The notes: generated from the letters alone by a model not told the origin. A DNA stretch of 64,000 nucleotides from Carnegiea gigantea (GCA_029747015.1 JAKOGI010000085.1:229501-293500), one strand, 5' to 3'; shown: positions 44,455 to 55,828, counted from the stretch's first letter. Made by a program: numbers and translations.

Positions 44455-45054
44455 TCAGAGAATATCAAACGTCTCCCAGAGATAGTGCCAATGCTCGACA
44501 TCGAACGTGCTCTTCACTATCATGTCATTCACGTATACCTCCATAGTCTGACCAATGAGAGGCTCGAACAGCTTGTTTACCAGCCGTTGGTACATGACTT
44601 CCACATTTTTTAGCCCAAAAGGCATCACCTTATAACAATGTAGGCCTTGATCAGTTATGAATGTAGTCTTCTCTTGATCCTCATGACATAGGGGTATCTG
44701 ATGATACCCGGAGAAATAATTCATGAAGCTCAGTAAGGTGTGTCTAGACATGGCGTCCTCTAATTTATCTATTTTTGAGAAGAGATAGCTGTCTTTCGGG
44801 CAGGCCTTATTCAAGTCAGTGAAATCCACACACACCCTCCAAGCCCCGTTTGGCTTTTTTACTAGGATGATGTTTGAAATCCACTCAGGGTACTGGCATT
44901 CCCTGACAAGCCCCGCTTCAAGCAGCTTCTGCACCTCTGTGGTTGTCGCGGCTGCTCTTTCCGAAGCCATGCGTCCTTTCTTCTGAACGACCCGTTTATG
45001 TAGGGGATCTATGTTCAGTTTGTGCTCCATGACGGAAGGATCAATGCCGGGCAT
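44455..45054 (-). pseudogene. Reverse transcriptase of the Tat-like element, catalytic Asp changed
   Basis: A 199-codon open frame covers most RT fingers and palm: 'EVQKLLEAGLVRECQYPEWI', 'NGAWRVCVDFTDLNKACPKD', 'HTLLSFMNYFSGYHQIPL' and 'VYVNDMIVKS'. In active Ty3 RTs the last two read SFMDAFSGY and YVDD. Here both positions, motif A Asp and the first Asp of motif C, are Asn. Each is a single G-to-A change on the coding strand. Although open, it should be catalytically dead. Upstream and downstream frames are broken. Confidence 0.9.
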
Positions 45055-45081
45055 TTCCTCAGGTCTGAAGGCAAAGACGTC

Positions 45082-45955
45082 CTAATACTTTTGTAAGAGC
45101 ATGACCAATGAGTGTAGAGTAGAGGCCTTCATCTCCCGTCCTAAGTGGACTATGTGGTCGGGACGTGCATCTTCCAATGATATCTGTTTAATGCCATCCA
45201 CGACCTCTGGACGAGGTCGCTTAGGCTTGGCTAAAGTGACCGTGTATATCACCAAGGCCTCTGCTACCGGGGGAGGAGGTCCAATCCCTGCTTTCTTGCT
45301 CATTTGTGGGGCTCCCTGCTTAGCGATCCGATTTACCTGGGGTCGAATGCTAACAAGGTAGCATTCGCGAGTAGTTCGTTGATCTCCCTACAACACGCCA
45401 ATGCTTCTATCGTCAAGCCTCGTACCGAAGCTGAAGCAAGTAGCGGACGATAACAGCCTTCGCTCTATGGAGGGTAGGCTGGCCCAGGATGACATTGTAG
45501 GCCATAGGGACATCAGCGACTAAAAAGTCCACCTCCAAATTTCTCGCTTTAACCTTGTCGCTAAAGCGCAAAGGAAGACGGATTATCCCAGTGGGGTTCA
45601 CCCCCGCCCCCCGAAGCCCAGGATAGGGTGCACCAAAGGGACAATCCCCATCTCTGGGAAGGTCAACTTTCTTAAGCAGTCCCAGGTGATGATGTCTACT
45701 GAACTCCACGTGTCTACAAGTATTCTTCGCACAACGGCACTGGCCACCTTCATTTCCACCACCAGTGGATCGTTATGCGGGGATGTGAAATGCGAACCTT
45801 ACTCTCGGCCAAATACCATAGTGGGCACGGTAACACGATTTCCTTGTTCGACCATGAGAACTTGCTAGGCCCCTTAAAATTGAGTCTTCCAGGCGGAATA
45901 TGTGATGCCCTAACCATATCCACCGGCGATGGTAGCTACTATCTTGGTGGAACAT
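45082..45955 (-). pseudogene. Protease and linker of the Tat-like element
   Basis: Near 45750-45710 the minus strand gives 'VVRRILVDTWSSVDI', where the active site DTGSS has Gly changed to Trp. The frame 45709-45413 continues with 'NPTGIIRLPLRFSDKVKARN' and 'NVILGQPTLHRAKAVI', the ILGQP/RP flap end. The frame 45303-45082 is the linker into RT. Frameshifts lie near 45700 and 45410. Confidence 0.8.
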
Positions 45956-46070
45956 TCTTCGTCACGTGGTTCGGGGCGCATGGGTTCATGCTCCTTCCGA
46001 AGGAACCATGGACCCCACCTCAAAAACCAGTAAATCTGTCCCTTATCTGCTAGCTCATGAAGGGTCTTCC

Positions 46071-47652
46071 TTAGCTCCCGGCACTCAGTGGTCGTGTGCC
46101 CATAAGCTCATGGAACTCGCAATATTTTTGTGCATTATGGGCTTTCAGTGCCAAGGTCATCGGGGGCGGCCTCTTTAGCATGGGATGATCCCTCACTTCC
46201 ATGAGGATGCCTCTAGGATCTGTGGTGAATTGAGGATCAACAACCTCGAGTCGTGGCCTCCTATCTCCTCCTCCCTCGCCTGTCTTTCGGCTAGGGTTTT
46301 TGTCCAAAGGGACTTTAGCTTTCTTGGGAACATCAGTGCTTTCAGTGCAGATCTCAGGGGAATAAATAAAATCAACAGCCTTCCTTAGTGCCTCTGCCAG
46401 GGTAGTCTCCTTTTGCTTGGCCAAAGAAAACTTAAACCGACCACTCTTCAGGCCATTAAGGAACAAAGTGTACGCTACTTCGTCTTTCAGGTCGAGAATC
46501 AAGACTGCCTCCTAGTGGAAGCGTTTGATGAAGTTGGCTAGGGACTCTTGCGATCCCTGCTTGATCTTCGAAAGGTGCATGCTCGTTCGCCTTTCTTTGC
46601 GACTGGCGATGAACTAGTTGACAAACCTGTCAACTAAGTCTTGGAAGCAAGAGATGGTTCCCGGAGCCAAGTCATTGAACCAAGATTGTGCTGCCCCCTT
46701 AAGGGTAGCGGGAAAGAATCGACAATACGCGACATCATCGATGTCTTAGACATACATCTGTGCCTTATACACCCCTAAGTACTCCTTAGGATCAGTTGTC
46801 CCATCGTATAGGTCCATTGTAAGCATCTTCACCTTCCTATAATACGGAGCATTGATGATCTTTAAGCTAAACGGGGTGGAGATACAAGCGGGACCTATCC
46901 GAGCGGCTGTATCGGAGACCCTAATGGGGGTCTGGGGAAGCCTTTCCATCTCCATTAATCACATGCTCCTTCGGGGCAGACCAACCCTTTCGGATCGAGG
47001 TAGAGTTTGGTTGCGTCGATGAGACTGCATGCCATTCCTTTCCCAAGGGGGACTTCGTGTGCGTTCGCGGTCAGAACAACACTCTGGGCCCCACCGTCTA
47101 TCAGAGGCTTCACCTCAAGGCCTCAAGGTCTGCTCTTGCTCCTTAAACCAGGCTGTTTGCCGGGAGTGCGTTGCATACGGCGTCGAGGCCTTGGTTGACT
47201 TCGCCGGCCCTCCATGGCTTAGACAGTGGCTATGTTGGGCGTTGATCCCAACGGAGTGGTCTTCATTCTCTCCCCGTGTCCACCCATCTCTATTAGCATG
47301 AGGGCCCTCTCTCATCCCCTCACTATGGCGTTGGGACACCACGGGAGCGTGCCTATGGGAAGGTTCGCAGTGTGGTAGGCATGTATTCGAAACGAGGAAG
47401 AGGCTATGTGGAACTCGCAGCCTCCACCGCTTTCTTCACTTGCTCTGAGGCCTATTGCATTACGGTGTCGGTCATGGAGAACATGAAGTTTTTGAGTGCA
47501 TCCACCATGACATAGGCTTCTCGCCCGGCCAGCATTGTCCGACCGACCGAGGATCTACCTGAGAAATCTCTGAGGTTTCCTCGGCCTCGGGAGGGGCGAG
47601 GGCTTCCATGATGGGCGCCTATCTCACATAGCTCGTGCTCATGTGGCTTCAC
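46071..47652 (-). pseudogene. Gag of the Tat-like element
   Basis: The N-terminal frame from ATG 47652 starts 'MKPHEHELCEIGAHHG' and contains 'AYVMVDALKNFM'. The capsid region runs 'YDGTTDPKEYLGVYKAQMYV' (46805-46746), 'FFPATLKGAAQSWFNDLAPG' (46710-46650), 'MHLSKIKQGSQESLANFIKR' and 'DEVAYTLFLNGLKSGRFKFS' in the frame 46502-46071. It is a Retrotrans_gag-type capsid. The zinc-knuckle region past 46090 reads 'KYCEFHELMGT', as in Tat elements where C-x2-H...C is the pattern. Stops lie near 46745, 46615 and 46515. Confidence 0.87.
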
Positions 47653-47676
47653 TGACCATCATCATTCATCAGTCTC

Positions 47677-47696
47677 TCCCCACAGACAGCGCCGAA
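47677..47696 (-). other. Primer-binding site of the Tat-like element
   Basis: The minus strand just after the 5' LTR reads 'TTCGGCGCTGTCTGTGGGGA', close to the TGGCGCCGTCTGTGGGAA-type site found in Tat-clade elements. Confidence 0.75.
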
Positions 47697-47698
47697 TC

Positions 47699-48160
47699 TG
47701 TTTCGGGAACTTCCCGTATGCTGTTGATGATGACATGAGACGAGAGCTCAGGCTTACATGATGGCACGTGCAGATCAGCTGATAGGCTCTTCTCCTTAGC
47801 CAAACCAGCAAAAAAGGAGCCCCCAGGTTATGATCCGCGGAACGCCTCTTCGATGGTCAAGTCAAAGGAGGGTTCAAGGGAGAGATAAATGTAACAAATA
47901 GAGAGAATATGGAGTCAATTATGTCAGAGTGTGAATCATTTTTCCGATGTGCGTAAGTGAGTATTTATACCTCCTGTAGTAAAGGGTAAGATGGTAATTT
48001 TGTGCTGGTAAATGCCTAAAGTGGGCTGTCGCCTACTTGCTCCATTTGGGCCTCTGATGGGGGCCCTAAGGGTCCTGTTAGGGCCCACTAAGTCTGGTTG
48101 GGCCTGTCCTGCAATTGGGTATCCATGGCCCTTCCTAGGAAAATCAGATTTTCTAGATCA
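47699..48160 (-). repeat. 5' LTR of the Tat-like element
   Basis: On the minus strand it starts TGATCTAGAAAATCTG at 48160 and ends GAAACA at 47699. It matches the copy at 25993-26453. 'GTATAAATACTCACTTACG' on the minus strand near 47971-47953 is a likely TATA box for the element's own transcript. Confidence 0.92.
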
Positions 48161-49187
48161 AGCACAAATGAGATGATAAGAACTGCAATCCAATAAGGGT
48201 CAATGTGCCTGATGTAATTTGATTCTCTGGAGACTGTGGATCAAGATGGTGGTTAATTTTTTCCCCTATCTGGATTTTGTTGGCCCGAGGGGTTGCTTTG
48301 AAAGGACATAGTTAAAGGGAAAAATGTCAGTTCAAGGACTCCTGGTGCTACTTTTTGCATTGCAATTTATGAAATCTGGAGCGGTGGAGCCTGGAGGGAG
48401 AGGAATTTGAGGAGGTTTTAGCAAAAAATTGGAGATCCTACTATCATTATCAGTTGTGTTAAGCTGGTGATTTATATCAGATTGAGTAAGTTGTATGGTG
48501 ATCTTGTTTTAGGTTAGAGTAGCTGAAGTAATCTTGTGTTTGAATTTCCAATCATGTTGCCATAGCAGTGCTTGATATATACTCATTTTTGGTTTGTAAT
48601 GAGAGTTAACGTTGATCCAAAAAAAAGATGTGCTTAAGTGCTGGTCTTTCTTTGGGTGCCAACCTCCTGGGAGTTATCCATCCTAAGTTTGCTGACATCT
48701 GGTTGCCATGATGTTCTCAAAATCCTTGAGATATTTTAATGCCACGTTTCACTATACTGTCGCATGACAACCTGTAGCTATGTAGAGATGGATTTTTAAA
48801 AATCTCTGGTTTCCAGTTTGTCATCTTCAAGAACTATGGAGCTTATTTGAAATTGATTACACAGGTAGAGTAGGCACCAGGACTCTGGATTTAAGGTGAA
48901 GGTTTTGCTCAGTAATATTTGAAATTGACTTAAAGTAAGCACCCTCATCAATTTAGGGGGAAGCTGGATTAGCTTGTAAGATTTATTTGATGTCATTTTT
49001 GTTTTGGTAGGGCTCTAAATGGGCCACATTCTTCCACCTGCTTTTGTGCAGATTTGAAGAGCTTGTGGGACTCAGTAATGTTCTTAAGATCTCTAGTTGT
49101 TTGCTCGGAGCCCTTCTTTTTTCTGAAGTGAATATTCGAACTTCTTATTATTTTTATTTTATTTTACTTTCCTGTTTACATATTTAG
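48161..49187. other. Host flank, possibly intron of the PP2C remnant
   Basis: Begins with the target duplication AGCAC. AT-rich, with no repeat ends and no domain. It leads into a splice acceptor (TTACATATTTAG, 49176-49187) for the PP2C exon, so part of it was probably intron or 5' gene sequence. Confidence 0.55.
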
Positions 49188-49944
49188 GCTAAAGCTGGCT
49201 GTTGCTCATCGGGTTCTGACACTAGCAATGGAAAAGGCAAAGCGTCAAAGCATATTACTCATGGTTTTCACCTTGTTAAAGGAAACCAAGTCATCCCATG
49301 GAAGATTGCTTAGCTACTGAGTTCAAACAGATAGACGATAAAGAGTTGGGTTTGTTTGCGATGTTTGATGGCCATATGGTCTATGACATCGTAAACTATT
49401 TGTAGTCACATCTCTTTGACAATATATTCAATGAGGTGGCACATTAATTTACTTGTAGTTCTCTTGTTTCTCGTTAGCTAGACTGTATAGATTAGAATTT
49501 CCACTTTGTTCTCTGTGCTCACTATCTTCCCGTCTTTTTATCTCCTTGCTTATTGTTAATATATGCAGGATACGTCGTTCATTTAGTTGGTTTCCTTAAT
49601 CTAACCCGATATCCCTCATTTTATTTCCTAAACCTGACTCGATATCCCTCCTTTGTAATGAAAATAGCCTGACTTCTGGACTGATTTAGAGAGTGCAATC
49701 AAGAAAGCTTATCATAAAACTAACTCAGAAATACTGAAAAATGCACCAATGTTAGAAAAAGGTGGTTTAATTGCTGTTACGGCTATTCTGATTGGCAGTC
49801 ATACATTAATTGCTGGAAATGTTGGTGACTCTCGAGCTATGATTCGCAAAAATGGTGAAGCCAAACAATTATCTGTGCATCATGACCTTGGCAAGGAGAG
49901 AAAATACATTGACAGCCGAGGTGGTTTTGTACCAAATCGCCCAG
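49188..49944 (+). pseudogene. PP2C-type protein phosphatase fragment (two exons)
   Basis: Exon a (49188-49435) follows TTTAG and ends before GT. It encodes 'GKASKHITHGFHLVKG' and 'DDKELGLFAMFDGHM' with a frameshift in between and a TAG near 49405. Exon b (49668-49944) sits between AAAATAG and CAG|GTAATT and encodes 'PDFWTDLESAIKKAYHKTN', 'AVTAILIGSHTLIAGNVGDS' and 'GEAKQLSVHHDLGKERKYID'. This matches a plant clade of small PP2Cs (Ser/Thr phosphatases, Mg/Mn-dependent). The metal site DGH is kept, but the preceding ED motif lies in the frameshifted part and GST before AVTA is altered. Later exons, with the last metal-binding Asp residues, are absent; a copia element begins 380 bp on. Confidence 0.88.
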
Positions 49945-50323
49945 GTAATTGGTATATAGATCAACACATTTCTGTTGTTGAGTATATTAACGATTGATTT
50001 GTTGATCTCCCACACCCCTCCCCCAAAAAAAAAGAAAAAAAAGATAGCATAGTGCATGCTTATTCTTGTAGCATGTGTTATATGTTGCTCAGCCTTTGCT
50101 AGACCTATGGGTACAGGTACCTATTGCGTAGGTGTTGGATTTGTTCATTGTATAATTTTTTTGCGTCTTCCTAGTATAAAATAATTGTCGATTTCCACAA
50201 TAAGAGTCACTTTAATGAAATGAAGTGCATGCTAACCATTGCCTTGAGTATCTAATGGTATTAGAAAATAGAAGTCAATACACGTTAGGAAACAAATTGC
50301 ATAGTTTGTCTATAATTGCATAT
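49945..50323. other. Intronic or flanking sequence after the PP2C fragment
   Basis: AT-rich, starts with the splice donor of exon b. An adenine-rich run lies at 50024-50042. No other feature was seen before the copia LTR. Confidence 0.5.
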
Positions 50324-50508
50324 TGTAGTATCCTATTTTTTGGATGGTTTTCTGTTTTATGGGTAAAAGTTTTCAGCTGTAAGACACACTAGACGCATAG
50401 TCTTTTAGCTTCCTGGGATGTATATATTCTTCAGTTGCCATCATTAATGAAATACAGAATTTTCCCACATTTCTTGCTTATTATTTCTCGTCTTGCTTTT
50501 GATTTTAC
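50324..50508 (+). repeat. Probable 5' LTR and primer site of copia element F
   Basis: It begins TGTAGTATCC, contains 'GATGTATATATTCTTCAG' and 'TTAATGAAATACAGAATTTT', and is followed at 50511-50524 by 'ATGGTACCATAGCA', a decayed Met-tRNA site. There is no second copy to confirm the ends. Confidence 0.5.
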
Positions 50509-50565
50509 TTATGGTACCATAGCACTAATATCACATTCAAATTTTTAGTGACAATTAATATATTC

Positions 50566-51270
50566 ATGGCTGGGAAGAACAAGCTTGTCATCGAACCATA
50601 TTCACTTTATTATTTAAACCCTTCTGAAGGTCCAGGAGTGTTGATAACAGCAGTGGTGTTTGATGGAAAGAATTATGATTTATGGGAAACAGTGTTCGGA
50701 CCGCATTGAAGGAAAAAAAATAAATTACAGTTCATTGAAGGAACTCTAAAGCTGCCCGAAGAAGCATAAGATCAAGATTTTTCTGAAGCAGATGTATAGG
50801 ACATGGCAAACTCTATGTTATGCTCATGGCTTCTTAACATTATTGATCCAAAGCTTCGCATGAGCGTAGCCTATGTAGAAACTGCATTCGATGTGTGGGA
50901 AGACCTAAAGAAAAGATATTCAGTTGCTAATGCACCGAAAATCCACATGCTTAAGGCAGAAATTGCAAATTGCAAATTACAAATTGCAAACAAGGGACTC
51001 TTGATGTTTGGGAGTTTTACAAGACGTTGGTGAACTTGTGGAATGAACTGAATAACCACGTCAAGGCCCCATTTTATACGTGTGAAGGATACAACTGCGG
51101 AGCAACACCAAAGATAGTGAAGATGTATGAAGAAGACAAGTCACATCAATTTTTGATGGGGATAAATGATGATCAATTCTCACATATTCGTAGCCAAATC
51201 CTTGCACAAGAAAGTCAGAAACTACGGCTGCGTTCAGTGTCAATACTTACAAGGCGATATAAATTTTAAA
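50566..51270 (+). pseudogene. Gag of copia element F
   Basis: From ATG 50566: 'PYSLYYLNPSEGPGVLITAV' and 'FDGKNYDLWETVFG', then past stops 'MLCSWLLNIIDPKLRMSVAY', 'AFDVWEDLKKRYSVANAPK' and 'SHIRSQILAQE'. This is the copia gag_3/UBN2-type layout. A short reiteration of 'AAATTGCAAATTGCAAATTA' at 50957-50990 has probably shifted the frame. Confidence 0.83.
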
Positions 51271-51349
51271 TCGACCTACCTGTAAGCACCGTCGAAAAAT
51301 TGGGCATTAGGAAGCAAATTGCTTAGAGCTCATTGGATTTTCGGGGGGA

Positions 51350-52087
51350 TGGTTGACACAAGGTAATTGTCGTGGACGTGGAAGAAGCCGAGGTAGACAT
51401 GGTGGACACGGAGGTCTTGGACGCGGAAGAGGAGAAGCAGCAGCTTACACTGCCCAGGCTGCAGTCGACGACCCTAGACAGCTAGAAGGTGAAGCTGGGC
51501 GTCCTGTGATTCTAGGGCTTTCATCTGATCAAGTTGAAAAACTTCTTAGTCTCATTGATGTTCCAAAAGCAGGTTGTGAAAAATTATTAGGTAAAGGTGA
51601 TCGGTTGTTGGACAGTGGAGCTTCCTACCACATGACAGGTGATATAGGAAAATTAAGCAATGTTTATGACACTCATCTAACCCTGGTAGGGATGCCCAAT
51701 GGTTAAAGCAGTGTTTCCAGTAAACGAGAAAGGGTGCAATTGAACCCAAAAATTATCCTCTATGATGTGTTATGTGTTCCTGGATTAAACTGTAATTTAA
51801 TTTCTATTGTGCAACTTGTGAATGAATTATTTTTCATAGTAACCTTTTCTTATAAGCTATTAGTGATATAGGACCATTTTATGAGGAGGCCGATTGGAGT
51901 GGGCGAACAAAAAAGTGGGGTCTTTTTCTTCAAGGATGTTCAACCAAAAGCAATTTCAATGGATCGTGTCACCACAAGGGATCTTTGGCATTTTAGTCTT
52001 GGGCATCCTTCTGATCAAGCTATGCCCTTATTTTCTAATATTATAGGGAGTTATAATAAAGATCATTGTGATAAGTGTGTGCTTTAG
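51350..52087 (+). pseudogene. Protease and pre-integrase part of copia element F
   Basis: An Arg/Gly-rich stretch ('RGRGRSRGRHGGHGGLGRGR') precedes 'RLLDSGASYHMTGDIGKLSN', the copia protease active site (DSGA). After a stop at 51704 the pre-integrase part gives 'DRVTTRDLWHFSLGHPSDQA' and ends in 'KDHCDKCVL'. Confidence 0.85.
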
Positions 52088-52149
52088 AGCAAAACAGACT
52101 CATTTTCTATTAGTGAAAGCAAAGCTATAAATTGCTTTTATTTAATTCA

Positions 52150-53330
52150 CTGTTATATTGGGGATGCTTATCAAACTGAGTCTTTGACCAGACCACATTA
52201 TTTTTTATCTATTGTTGATGACCCTAGCAGGGGGTCCTTGGGTGTATTTAATGAAAGAGAAAATTGAAGCATTATAATTGGTCAAGAATTTTTGTAGTAT
52301 GGTGAAAACTCAATTTGGTGTCACTGTTAAAATAATACGAAGTGACAATGGAAGTGAATTCACTTTAGGACCAATGAAGAATTTTTATGTAGAACATGGC
52401 ACAATACACCAAACAAGTTGTGTACCCCTCAGCAGAATGGTAGAGTTGAAAGAAAACATCGACATATTTTAAATGTGGCTAGGGCTCTTTGATTTCACGC
52501 CAATCCTCCTTTGGACTTTTAGGGAGAATGTATTTTTACGAATGCTTACCTAATTAATAGGACTCTTACTTCAGGTTTGAAAGGAAAAACTCCATATGAA
52601 ATTTTATTTAAGGTTAAGCCCACATATGATCATGTGAAAATCTTTGGATGCTTGTGCTATGTTCATCAACGCCTAAGACAAAAGGAAAATTTGCATCTCG
52701 AAGCAGAAAATGCATGTTTGTAGGTTATCCCTTTGGTAAAAAGGGATAGAAGGTATATAATTTAGAAACTAGGGAAATATTGGTGAGTAGAGATGTTTTT
52801 TGTGAGGAAATATTTCCTTAATCTACACATAATGAATCAGAAAATAAAGGAAGTGAAGTTTGGAGAACTTTTGGAGATAACTCAGCAGCTGTTGTTGGTG
52901 ATAACATGACAAATGGTGAGGTTGGGCCTACTATGTTCAGCCTATCTCAGTAAAACTCAGCTAAGATCTAGGTAGATGGTAATACGGGACAATAAAGCCT
53001 AGTCGAGGTAGTGGATGATTCCCATGGGCTGAGTGTGGCAAATCAATCAGAACTATTAACTGGGTTCATAGATAATGGGAGCATACCAGCACCAATCGAG
53101 GAAGCTTCAGGCCGAACTCAACGTGCAAGAAGTGCTTCAAGTCATCTTCAGGATTATGTGTGTTATACAGCTTAGCCCAAAGATCTCACTTTCGTCAACC
53201 CATTGCAAAAGGTCTCCTCAGGTAAGTCTTATCCCATAGCAAATTATGTTACTTGTGCAAATTTTTCTAATGCATATAAAAACTTTCTTGCTACCATTAC
53301 AAAGATTGTTGAGCTCAGATTTTTCCATTG
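52150..53330 (+). pseudogene. Integrase of copia element F
   Basis: 'TVKIIRSDNGSEFTLGPMKN' holds the second catalytic Asp. A frameshift near 52425 leads to 'PQQNGRVERKHRH'-type text with the catalytic Glu. The first Asp region (near 52210) is damaged. The C-terminal part reads 'LINRTLTSGLKGKTPYEIL' and 'RKCMFVGYPFGKKG' (52550-52745). The linker up to about 53330 carries Ser/Thr-rich text. Confidence 0.8.
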
Positions 53331-53339
53331 AAGTGGTGA

Positions 53340-53575
53340 AGGATGAAAAATGAAGAGAGGCGATGGCAAAAGAAATTGAGGTGTTGGAACTCAATAAAAC
53401 TTAGATAATTGAAGACTTACCTACAGGAAAGAAACCCATAAATTGTAAATGGGTTTACAAGGTTATATACCAGCCAGATGGATCCATAGAGCACTACAAG
53501 GTGCGTCTTGTGATATAAGGAGAAGAGCAGATTGAAGGTTTCGATTATCATGAGACTTTCGCACCAGCATGCTGA
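53340..53575 (+). pseudogene. Start of copia RT, element F
   Basis: 'EAMAKEIEVLELNKT', 'NCKWVYKVIYQPDGSIEHYK' and 'EGFDYHETFAPA' are the first RT blocks. Sequence then changes to an unrelated minus-strand RT fragment at about 53575, with the loss of the catalytic palm. Confidence 0.83.
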
Positions 53576-53690
53576 ATTTTTTAGTTTCACTAACAGCATG
53601 CACATTAGTACCAAAAATCAACATGTCATCCACATATAGACATATTATCACATAATCTGAACCAATTATCTTTGAATACACCATCATCAT
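53576..53690 (-). pseudogene. Short copia RT fragment on the minus strand
   Basis: About 115 bp read on the minus strand as 'SKIIGSDYVIICLYVDDMLI' and 'FGTNVHAV'. That resembles the RT palm of copia element C (SNCAIICFYVDGML), here with YVDD intact. It is wedged between copia F on the plus strand and the gag-only array, so three mobile-element pieces meet within about 120 bp. Confidence 0.8.
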
Positions 53691-55710
53691 TCATTTTATA
53701 TCAACTTCATCACCACAATCAATGGCATCAACCAGCAAACACACAGAAGATGCGTACCTATCATCTCTCACATGTCATCATAATCATCAATCATCACCAA
53801 CCCCCACAGTCGCCTACCCCCATAATCATAATCATCCCTTCTTCCCCTTCTCCTTGGTGGTGCTGGGCCACCACGACAACCACCTAACCACCCTACAAGC
53901 CACCACCACCACCGATGCTGTCTGCCACTTAATTAGAGTCATGGGTTCAAGCATTGCACGGTGTATCCGGTTGTCATTCTAACCTACCCGTTCTTTAGTT
54001 CATTCTTGGATATTTAACATTAGTTTATTTTATTTGTTTTCCCTTTTATTTAATCCAAACATGTTAAATAAATTAGTTTGTGGTTTACTTAATATGTTAT
54101 TCTAAATTTTATTCCACACAACTTGATTGTGTAAAACCATGTCAAATTTATGTTTTTGAGTAAGTTGATTGTTATTCATGTTTATTTCGTTGCTTAATTT
54201 TGATATCTTGTGAGAATTTGATTCATTAAAATTGTTATTATAAAAATTTGTTTAAGGTCGGTCTTGATTAATCTTATTATGACTTGAATTAGATTTTCAA
54301 ACAAGGACTAGTTAATTATAATTGCGAGTAATTGTAATTTGCTAGGGTTAGACATGTTCAACGCTCTTATTAAATTAGTTAATTTATGCTTGTATAAAAT
54401 GCTTAATTTGAATAGAAGGGTTTAAATCTAGGGCTGGTCTTAGAGGTTAAACTAAAAATTGAGAAAGAACTGCTAGTGGCTCTTTTTTAGTGTCTAACTA
54501 TTAAAAAAAAATGAATGATGGATGGTATTAATGATAGATATAAATTAGGGCATGGTGAAGCATAATTAGGTCAAGCGATTTATTTGATTGGTAATTCTTG
54601 ATTGATATTTTTTTATTATTAATTAATTAATTGTTGGTATTTTTAGTTGTTAATTTATTAATTGTTATTTGCTTAATTGCTTAGTTTAAACCACCCCTTA
54701 ATAGATTAGTATTTTAGTTGTGATTTAGTAATTTTGGAATTAGCAAAATCAGTAGTTTGTGGATTTTAATTCTTGAATCTATAGATTTTAATATTAATTT
54801 TGTTTACCTCCCAGAAGAGTAGTCTTTTAGAGAGTCTTAGTCATTTTAGATCAGTTATATTTTGATTTTTCGAGTGGTTACATTCTCAGATTTATTTTCT
54901 ATTCTATTTTGCTATTATTTATCAGTTCGTTAGAAATAAGGCTAAAAATAGTTCCTTTTGTGTTTTTTTGTGTTTTATTCAATTTTACGTTTATTTAGTA
55001 TCCTAATCTTCTGCTATTTAATTTTGGAATTTTTGAAAATTATTTGGTAATTTTTCAGAATTATTTCGTAAATTGAATGCATGTAGGTTTTCAGTTTAAT
55101 AAATCTAAAAATTACATTATTAATTTTTATTTTCAATTTTTAGGGTTTTATTAAGTCTAGAAAATAACATTTTATAATCTGGGTAAATTTATTATTTATT
55201 TTTGTATTTAATTAAGTGCAGTTTATTATTTTTCTAATCTCATATCTTATTTTGTGTTTTAATTTTCTATAGTTATTTTCTGCTTTCATTTTTTTCTGAA
55301 ATTAATTACATGTAATTCGAGAGGTATAAATTTATGAATTTGCATAATACTAATCGATATTATTTGCCATGATTTTTGACATTAATTTTCTACTTGTTAT
55401 TTTCTATTTTAATTATCAGTCTAATATTGTGTGATTATTTCTATTTTTATTTTCCAGAATATTTAGGTTACATATTTACTATTTTTCTTTCCAAAAATAT
55501 GCTTAAATATTTAGGGGCATTAGTAAGTAATTTTTCTAGATTTTTTTTTCTTAGCTTAATTTGGATTTACATTAACTAATTTGGTAAAATTTGAACTAGA
55601 TAATAGGTAAGCTTAAAAATTTATCTCCCTCCATGGGATCGACCCCTACTTTCCTACACTATACATCTTATTTATAAATTAACTAGAGGTTTAACTTGTA
55701 GTACTCGACA
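53680..55710 (+). repeat. First LTR of the gag-only array, 5'-truncated
   Basis: Aligns with about 58690-60700 of the middle LTR. It starts at 'ACACCATCATCATTCA', where the copia fragment ends. AT-rich, with only chance frames (for example 55376-55579). It ends with 'CCATGGGATCGACCCC' and 'GTACTCGACA', the 3'-end layout of Athila/Tat-like LTRs. Confidence 0.88.
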
Positions 55711-55722
55711 AGCTTTACAAAG

Positions 55723-55745
55723 TTTGGCACCGTTGCTGGGGAGGG
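55723..55745 (+). other. Primer-binding site, copy 1
   Basis: 'TTTGGCACCGTTGCTGGGGA' lies about 12 bp after the LTR end; compare 'TTTGGCGCCGTTACTGGGGA' in copy 2 at 60714-60733. Both resemble the Asp-tRNA site TGGCGCCGTTGCCGGGGA. Confidence 0.85.
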
Positions 55746-55828
55746 ATTTGTTTACTTTTAGCTCTCAATTTTAGTAAATTGATTTATTTGTTCTAACATT
55801 TAAATTCTTTTTTTCAGCTTGTTAGTTG

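Larger units (their letters stand above)
25993..48160 (-). mobile_element. 22-kb Tat-like Ty3/gypsy element with antisense genes
   Basis: Two LTRs of 461-462 bp (48160-47699 and 26453-25993 on the minus strand) are flanked by AGCAC (48161-48165) and AGTAC (25988-25992), a target duplication with one mismatch. After the 5' LTR come a primer site, gag, protease, RT, RNase H and integrase on the minus strand (47652-42080). Toward the 3' LTR lie plus-strand genes: an intron-bearing ORF (30933-41174) and four small related ORFs (26795-29764), with ~60-bp repeats on both sides of the former. Tat-clade elements such as Grande are known to carry extra ORFs here, some antisense. A 7.5-kb nested element (30979-38439) accounts for part of the length. 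Confidence 0.92.
50324..53575 (+). mobile_element. Ty1/copia element F, 3'-truncated
   Basis: A probable 5' LTR, a Met-tRNA-type primer site, gag, protease, integrase and the start of RT run on the plus strand. The sequence stops inside RT right after 'DYHETFAPA' and switches to a minus-strand copia RT piece. Most of RT, RNase H and the 3' LTR are missing. It appears to lie in an intron of the PP2C gene. Confidence 0.82.

Noticed and set aside
42067..46388. Numerous plus-strand frames opposite the Tat gag-pol region
   Set aside because: They are antisense shadows of minus-strand RT, integrase, protease and gag; none shows its own domain.
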